Below the pieces are notes generated by a model. The model was not told the origin of the DNA. It saw nothing but the letters and a program-made list of their open reading frames with translations, and did not search any database. 64,000 nt of DNA, from assembly GCA_013368315.1 (NCBI GenBank), contig JAACJM010000159.1, positions 124,001-188,000 on the forward strand, read 5' to 3'. The position numbers and the translations under genes are program-made. Source of the DNA: Tetrapyrgos nigripes (taxonomy: Eukaryota; Basidiomycota; Agaricomycetes; Agaricales; Campanellaceae). The first letter of the stretch is position 1; the number at the start of each line of letters is the position of its first letter. Below, piece after piece: positions 57,286 through 64,000 of this stretch.

Positions 57286-58348
57286 GTGGCTATGCTTTTT
57301 TCCTCCCGATTTTTTCCGTCTGTTCGTTTCCGTCTCGTTCCGATCTGTACTTCGTCTACGTTCTTTCTCTTCTTGTCTTTTAATTTCTCTTCATAGTCAA
57401 TATTTTGTTATCTTTCGTAAATACTACAAATGTAGGTATGTGCAATATATGGTACTTTAAACTCAAGACTCTCCGCCTACGAATGCCCCTTTTCAGACCT
57501 CCATCAACAGTATGCACAAGAGACATCCTTCAAACCAACCAGTCCCCACCAACCCCTCCTCTACCTCTCCACCCGCACTACCACCCTGTTCCCTGGCCTC
57601 GTACTCGCCACGCGAAGCGTTGGCTCACAGCCCTTTCATAGAGAATGGGAAGAAGAGGAAGGTTAATTCCCGAATACGTTATATTTTCGCTCTTGCGATA
57701 CCAGCCAATATACTTGTGATATATAATCCATATTGCATTGTATCTGCGTTATATATTCACTCTTACATCGAGTGGGGGTATAATATGTCGAAACTCGCCA
57801 TAATACCCGTCCTCAGACATGATGCCATGCAGGCTTATGCTCAATCATAACTTTTGGGACGGTGCGAAATGGGTTGACAATCCAGTAAAGAATAATATAT
57901 ACAGGAGCCTATTCTGGGGACATTTTGCTGGTGAGCACCTCTTGTGTCCTATCAGCGCTATAACTCTCATACAACTTTGGGACAGCACGAGAGGGGATTG
58001 TAGCAAAGTATGGGATATTATGGAATGAAAGTTACAGAAAGAATGCCACATACATGATCTCTTCTAGATGATGAAGATGTTGGAATTTTGTATTAATCTA
58101 TACTTACAACGAACACTCATGTCTTTCCACTTCACTAGTATACACGATCCACTTGTATCCACATATGCACCACCTACTTTCTGTTATACTCCATACTTAC
58201 ATTGTCCCTTACATCATTGACTCTGAACTGATATCAGACATTACATCATAGTAAGGCTCCAACCAATTAGCATACAATTAATAGAAATCTGTAATTAATT
58301 GTATCTGGATCATAATCAATTAATAACCGATTATATTTAGTAATCTAA
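57286..58348. other. Intergenic DNA, AT-rich near the hAT gene
   Basis: No gene supported. Bases 58250-58350 are AT-rich with GTAATTAATTGTATC and AACCGATTATATTTAGTA, which recur in the same orientation at 63310-63357 beyond the other side of the hAT gene. Confidence 0.35.
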
Positions 58349-61300
58349 TCAATTTTTTTGGTGGTGAGTCTCGCCGCTAACGAGCCTTCTAACATCAAAC
58401 TCCATCATCCCTTGCTTCAACCACTGCTTGGTACACATTGCTGACGTAGTTGTCTCTGCTTTGAGTGAGGAACGCAGATCACTACAAAGGTGTCTGGAAC
58501 TCGAAAACAGCCTTTCAACTGAGACACTTGCACCAGGTATAGCCAAAAAGTCCCGAGCTATTCGAGATATGACAGGAAAACCATCCTTTGCACCCGTATG
58601 TTTCTGGTAATGATAGTTAGATTTCGTCAATTCTTACTGCAAGAAATGTGAGCAAACCTTCCACCAGTGTAACGGCATGGCTACATCTCCAGAGCCTCCC
58701 TCTCCACCTGTATACCTGTCATATTCAGATGCTGCGGGGATATCGGCACCATCTTGTTCACCAGTCGATGCTACAGAGAGGAGTGACTCCAGGAATGACA
58801 TATTTGATGATAGGTTTCGGTTGTTGGCTTTGGACGGTGAAGTTACACCAGAAGGCGTTGGTGGAGCTGAGCGCAAATACTCGTCATAGACATGCTTGAA
58901 AATGACTGAAGCTCTGTTGTACTCATCAGAGCCTGGAGGACCAAACCATTGTAATCTCATGGCAGGATGGCAAGCTGTACAAAAATCAGAGAACGTCAAG
59001 GCAAACCAGCACAAGAATTGGACATACCAGTAGCTACCACATAGAAAGAGTTCCCCTTTGCATAGTCATGGTATGTTTTAAGCTTCGTGAGTCCAGCAGT
59101 GGCTGCTTCCCTGAATGACTGAGGTAGACTTGAGTGACGAGTCATCAGAGACACGTTTGAGCTCCGACTCCATCTTTCGGTACATTGGCAAAAACCCATG
59201 GTATGGTCGGTGTATCATTGCGAGACATCTGAAGTGTAACTTGCGTGAAAATCTGTCAAACTCTACTGATCAGAGAGCCATCCACTTGAACTAAAAGAGA
59301 ACAACTCGCCTGGAGAATGTTTTCCAGATGCTCTAGCTTCTTCCAGTCTGACTTGGATAAAGCCAGATCCCGGAACTCAGCATGCAGGAATACCCAGTTG
59401 TCGATTGCCTGTACATAGCCTTCAGAGGTGAACGGCCTCAGGAAACGTTGAGGCTCACCTCTTGTAAAAGCCGGCCTCGTTTCATCATGGCGTGTGTATA
59501 GTTCCATCGTGTTGCAACATCTCGGATGACCATGAGCTCGGATAATGGAGTGCCCTTTTCGTTTGTCTGTCCGTTGGAGTATTTGCGAGTGGCACATCTG
59601 CGGAATAAAGTTCGACGTTGAGGAGAAGAGACTATTTTTGTGACAATAAGTCGAAGCTAGAAAGTGAGACATGTTAGTAGGGGCAGTTCCTATAAAGGTG
59701 TGCGAGACGTACCCGCTTTACAGGGCTAAGAGTGCGTACATCCTCTGGAAGCTCAGACCCATCAGAATCCTGGTTCTCTTCATCCACATCAACGTTTTCC
59801 TCCTCTTCCATTGCTTGAAGCTCGTCATCTTCACTTTCTTCGTAATGAAATGGGGCATCCTTGTTGAGTAAATAGTAATCTTCTTCATCGCTGGGATCTG
59901 CCTCATCAACAGCTTTGAGGATAGCCTGAACCACGAGATTGACGACATGCGCAAGACAACGAATGCGATTATTTCCGGAATGATACTGGATCCTGTACTT
60001 TTCTTGCAGTAATAATCCCAACGCATCTGACATAGTGTCACATGAGGATGCATTGTCCATGGTCATTGCTAGGAAGTAAAATGATTATGAGTTGAGATAG
60101 TCCAGCATTTCAAAAAAGAACAGTTAGTTGACTTATCTTGTTCAAACCACCTCGACCTGATGCTGACTTGACAAACGCTTTTGCCGCATACTGCCCTACA
60201 TGCTCTTTGGAGTCTAGGTGCTTAAAATCCACAAGCCGCTCTACTAGCTTCCAGTCGTCGTCTATCCAATGGGCCATGATGCCAGCGAAGCTGAAGATCA
60301 TCTGTCGATTTGTCCACACATCATGGGAGTATGAGATTTTCGAGTTTATAGCCTACAGCTCATCAGTACACCTGTACACCTGTCGCCAGAGAATAGAGAC
60401 ACTCACTGTTAATTCCTTGATTACATTTCCCCGTAGTTCCTCAGTAATCTGATCAAGCACCTTTCGGACAGTTGTATTGGTTGGAAGCTTGTATTGGATC
60501 TTGAGATAGCTGAATACACGCTGGAGTCCAGAACTCTCGCCAGTGGTGAAAGGTAGATCATCTTCAATGATCCATGCGGTGAAATGTTGAAGAAAGCCTT
60601 TATATGTTGGCTCAAGAGCCGGGTTTAACCTGCCTTCTTGAAGGTAGGCATTGAGCAGCTTAGCACTAGCACTAGAACCACTAAGCTCCCTGGGTGGCCG
60701 TTCCACTGTGTCAGGAGTGTCAGCGGCAGCACTAGCCAATTTCTCCGAATGCTGTTTCAGGTGAGACGTTAGGTTGGTGATAGTCGGACGGGGCTTCTTG
60801 TCTTCAAATCGCTCAGCATTGCCGCTAGCTTGTAAAGAGCGCGTCCTAGTACAACAACTGTTAACATAAATATATCAATTCAGAAGAAAAACTTACGCTG
60901 TACAATATCGACACCGAAATGACCATCGCTTTCCCTTCTTACCAGGTTCTGTGACAAGTATAGCCGGTTTGAAGTGCTTCAGGGTATCGGATTCCGGTCC
61001 TGGACGTCTGCCTCGAGTAATAGTAGTGACCGAACGAAGAGCTGATTCACCATCGGACTCGCTTTCAGTGCTAATGTTGTCTGCGAGATCTTCACGTTGC
61101 ATTCGTACAGTAGATTTGCTCTGCAATAAAGTACAGTAAGCAGTCTGCATTCTGGTAAATCAATCAATAGGTGTACCTTGGTTTTGGCTTTCTTCAGAGG
61201 TGGTTTGGCAACAGCTTTTCCCTTTCCCTTTCCCTTTCCCTTTACATTCTTCCCCACCTCAACAATATCTGATTCACTTCCATCCGAACTCTCAACGAGG

Positions 61301-62432
61301 CGCCGCTTCTGACTATTCGACGGCCCCGCCACATCCTCAACAATCTCAAAGCCATCGTCATCTAAATCGAACGACTCAACGGAATCATCAGACACCTCTG
61401 GTGATTGGCGAGGTGGTTTGTACGATTTGTCTCCATTTTCCAAGTCCGTATCTCCATCGTTGGATACAGGACACAAGACCACAAGCTCATCATAAAGACG
61501 GAGCAACCTCAAATGGACAAGGTCCAGAGGATGCTCGGGGAAGCCTTCTGTTGACAACTTGACAAGGTAGCTTGTGACAGTGTCCATCCCAAATTCCCCA
61601 CGAGTGAGATGCTTCATGCGTCCATTCCCATCTCGAGTATCATCCCCAAAAACCCTATCAAAGAACCGATTGAAACGGGCCCAGGGAGTTTCTGCCTCGT
61701 CATCATTGATGCATTCAGCAATTTTACTGTCCGTTGACGCAAGAGGAACAGTACTTGGCAACTTGATTGTGAGCCAACAGATAGCAGAAACCAGTGTCTG
61801 AACACTCGGAAGCAAGGTGTCGGAGAAGTGGTGTGAGGCTTTTGCCTAGGTTTCGTAGTACGCCTGCGGGTCGTGGATTTCTTTTTGCGACGTGCTGGAG
61901 GCTTGTCATCACCAGAGACCTCCTCTGCTTCAGCGGCAAGGATATTGTCCATGAACTCGGTTTTGCGATCACGTTGAGGACGACGACCTTCTGGAATATA
62001 ATTGGTGAGCCACAGGAAGCAAAACAATGATTAGCAATGCATACTTGATTGGCTACTCGAGCTAGCTCCACCTAAGAATCTGGCCCGGAACTGGACATGT
62101 GAAAGCGATCCAAGGCCAAACGACGAGAGACACCGATCATCCGAGAGCACATTGAAGCTGCCAGGAAGCGTAAGGTACCCCACATCAGACTCCCAGAAAC
62201 ACGAATCAAGGCTGAGGTCCGTGTTTTCTAAGAGCAGCTCCTTGATATCGGAGATTGATGCATTCTTCGAGATAACTGCAAGAGAGACATCAGAACCACA
62301 TACTAGAATAGGTTAAGCAAAGTAAAGGATAGACGTACGCAAGGGAATTGAGGTCTGAGCAATTCCAGTGACAAAAATGGTAATGAGGTCAGGAAAAGTC
62401 TTCATAAGACGCGCATAGCGGTCAAGTCGCAT
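58349..62432 (-). CDS. hAT-family transposase with N-terminal ubiquitin-like domain
   Basis: Exons in order: 62432(ATG)-62339, 62275-62045, 61990 to about 61177 (one frame change near 61830), 61120 to about 60900, about 60850-60408, about 60357-60136, 60068-59714, about 59640-59460, about 59415-59306 and smaller 3' exons to a stop at 58351-58349. The ubiquitin-like fold spans the first two exons (LITIFVTGIAQTSIPL, SISDIKELLLENTD, LSHVQFRARFLGG). A basic linker (RRKKKSTTRRRTTKPR), an acidic region and a GKGKGKGKAVAK stretch precede a BED-type zinc finger (FRCRYCTA ... HLKQHSEK, about 60905-60750). The hAT catalytic core shows SYDVWTNRQMIFSF-like, MTMDNASSCD (catalytic Asp) and IRCLAHVVNLVV; the C-terminal dimerisation domain reads FLAIPGASVSVERLFSSSR. 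It would cut and paste a hAT element; intact enough to be active or recently active except for the one frame change. Confidence 0.8.
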
Positions 62433-63180
62433 TTGAGAGATATGGGAGCGGTGATACCGGAAGGAAAGTTGAACGAACAAGCGGGAGAGGGAAAGGAGCT
62501 CTGGACATAGTAAATGTACTGTGTGAAATGTTAGTAGACTTGTTTTTGAGCAATTTTTAGTGGACGTACCCCATAAAAAAGAGAGAACGACATAGTACAC
62601 ATACAACTCTAAAAGTCCAAGTGCAACCCACGACGATGACAATTGAATGTACGCCAGTGCGAAAACAAAAGAGACGGGCCATAGGAAGATGACAAGGGTT
62701 GTTAAAAACCATGATTTTGCGTGGACGGCAACTGTTCGTGTAGAGGACGCATCCAGAACAGGCCGGACGCGTCCCGCATTGTGCCCTGTATCATCTGTTT
62801 GAGCACTCTGGACCTCTGGTATGTATAAGTAGCCAACTTTACTCACGGTGATTGATGTACTTCGAGTAGAAGGTCATCTAGATGAAGTCGTAGACGAAAA
62901 TTGTAAGACAAAAAATTTGTTGAAATGGATTTGGACCTGTGTACCATGGCCTTCATTTGCTTCTGTTGACCAAAGGAGATAGCTTGAGGCTTGAGCGTAG
63001 CTCCATTACTTTGTTTGTGAATCAGGAAAAGAGCATTTGAAGAAGAAAGTGTATTGTAGACTTGGTGATATATTGATACTTGGACAGCAGCAGAAGGATT
63101 GACCAAATGCGAGGTGGTTAATAGCAGTACGTCGACGCTTGGTCCGAGTTGACGCGTCAACGCGTCAACAGTCACTCGTG
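62433..63180 (-). other. Possible upstream exons of the hAT gene with hydrophobic segments
   Basis: Continuous minus-strand frames at 62956-62847 and 62794-62570 contain SWFLTTLVIFLWPVSFVFAL and LLELYVYYVVLSFLW, which look like two membrane helices. Splice-like sites (GTGAGT at 62846, AACAG at 62795, GTACGT at 62569, ACACAG at 62519) are present. The phase fits between 62570 and 62518 but not between 62847 and 62794, so membership in the transposase gene is unproven. Confidence 0.3.
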
Positions 63181-64000
63181 ACTCCCAAATTCAGATTCCG
63201 ATTTCAAACTGCGCTGTGGCTTTGCTCAACTTCACTGAAAAATGAGCCAGCAAAGATATCTAATTAAATACTGGTTATAATCGATTACAACTGGATATGA
63301 GGTCAACTCGTAATTAATTGTATCCAGTAAGCATAATAATCGATTATATCTAGTACATCAGTGAAAACGACGCTATGTTCTAAAGCTGTTCCAAGCCCAG
63401 AACCACCCAGAACGTCGAGAACTGTTCCAGTAGGATGTATTGGTAGTAGAACCGTGGCAGAACGGATCACTATCGATGCAACACCGTTGGAACTACGTTC
63501 CACGCACCAGAACGGTTTCCGCTATTACATCAACTGGAAGAGTTCTGGTCGTTCCATCATATTCCAACGTCATTGGAATGTTGTCGGAATGTCAATGTAA
63601 CATATTGGATCCAACCTAGAACACCGTTGAGGGAGCGGTAGAATAGAGTTGAATAATCTAAAGTCAGCCCTTTGGCACCCATCAGCCCCCATCAGCATCG
63701 TAAAATTTCACGCAGTAGATAATTAGTTTATCCATATCATTAATAATGTATCTATCTCTATGTTAATCATCGTAACGCTACACAGCAGGAACAGCACAGT
63801 TACACAGCAATAGCACAGCACATACATGAGAGCAAGTACAACCACATCAATGACGAAGTCCCAAAAAGAGTCCCAAGAGAATATACATGACACTGAAGGG
63901 GGTATATCAGATGTGAACAGTATATGTACATATGAAAGAAAAGAACTCACAGTCTCCGAAAGGCACAAGAATATACTGTAAGAAGTACTCTCAGTCGTGT
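63181..64000. other. Non-coding flank with AT-rich motif and GAAC-rich repeats
   Basis: TAATCGATTA motifs at about 63282 and 63337, and a direct copy of the 58291 motif at 63310. From 63361 to 63600 short words AGAACGG, CCGTTGGAAC and GTTCCA recur in both orientations, suggesting the end of another element. No gene supported. Confidence 0.3.

Overview
The window looks like nuclear DNA of a filamentous basidiomycete, most likely an Agaricomycete. Host genes are split by many short introns (about 50-70 nt, GT..AG). The gene content includes a PARP-type protein of the kind that fungi fuse to a ubiquitin-conjugating domain. Most of the rest is a nested pile of transposable elements of classes typical of mushroom genomes: chromodomain Ty3/gypsy elements, copia, Helitron, IS630/Tc1-like, hAT and MITEs. 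No tRNA, rRNA, CRISPR or bacterial-type operon was seen.

Layout. 1-4084 (-): 5'-complete, 3'-truncated PARP-family gene, 12 exons in phase. 5065-6619 (+): single-pass membrane protein with a Ser-rich stalk. 7340-12000: a cluster of MITEs sharing ATTACGAGGCC ends, one invaded by a 666-bp hAT-type MITE, surrounding a decayed mitochondrial ATP synthase subunit g gene (9233-9875, -). 12400-14460: repetitive DNA rich in GAGCTTCTAGAGC-like palindromes. 14462-15715: unrecognised broken ORFs. 15926-19145: complete IS630/Tc1-like element with terminal repeats and TA duplication but a broken transposase. 20296-27650: a copia gag split by a 6.7-kb gypsy chromovirus (20394-27077), itself holding a solo LTR. 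27651-34470: gene graveyard with fragments of a NAD-dependent epimerase and an epoxide hydrolase. About 34580-49621: Helitron Rep/helicase interrupted by a solo LTR (39857-40303) and by a second gypsy chromovirus on the minus strand (41280-48192). 49941-54899 (+): unrecognised intron-rich gene carrying a 1.97-kb inverted-repeat element in one intron and a 658-bp hAT-type MITE in its last exon. 56565-57250 (-): probable hypothetical gene. 58349-62432 (-): a large hAT transposase with an N-terminal ubiquitin-like domain and a BED finger.

The main theme is repeated insertion and decay. Target-site duplications let the order of insertion be read directly. Across unrelated elements, most in-frame stops are TGA where the family has arginine (CGA to TGA), and both gypsy proteases have lost the catalytic glycine by CG to CA. 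This is the footprint of CpG methylation and deamination acting on transposons. The most unusual protein is the hAT transposase with the ubiquitin-like fold ending in Leu-Gly-Gly. The most unusual DNA structure is the intronic element built of CAAGCAAC minisatellites with long inverted arms.
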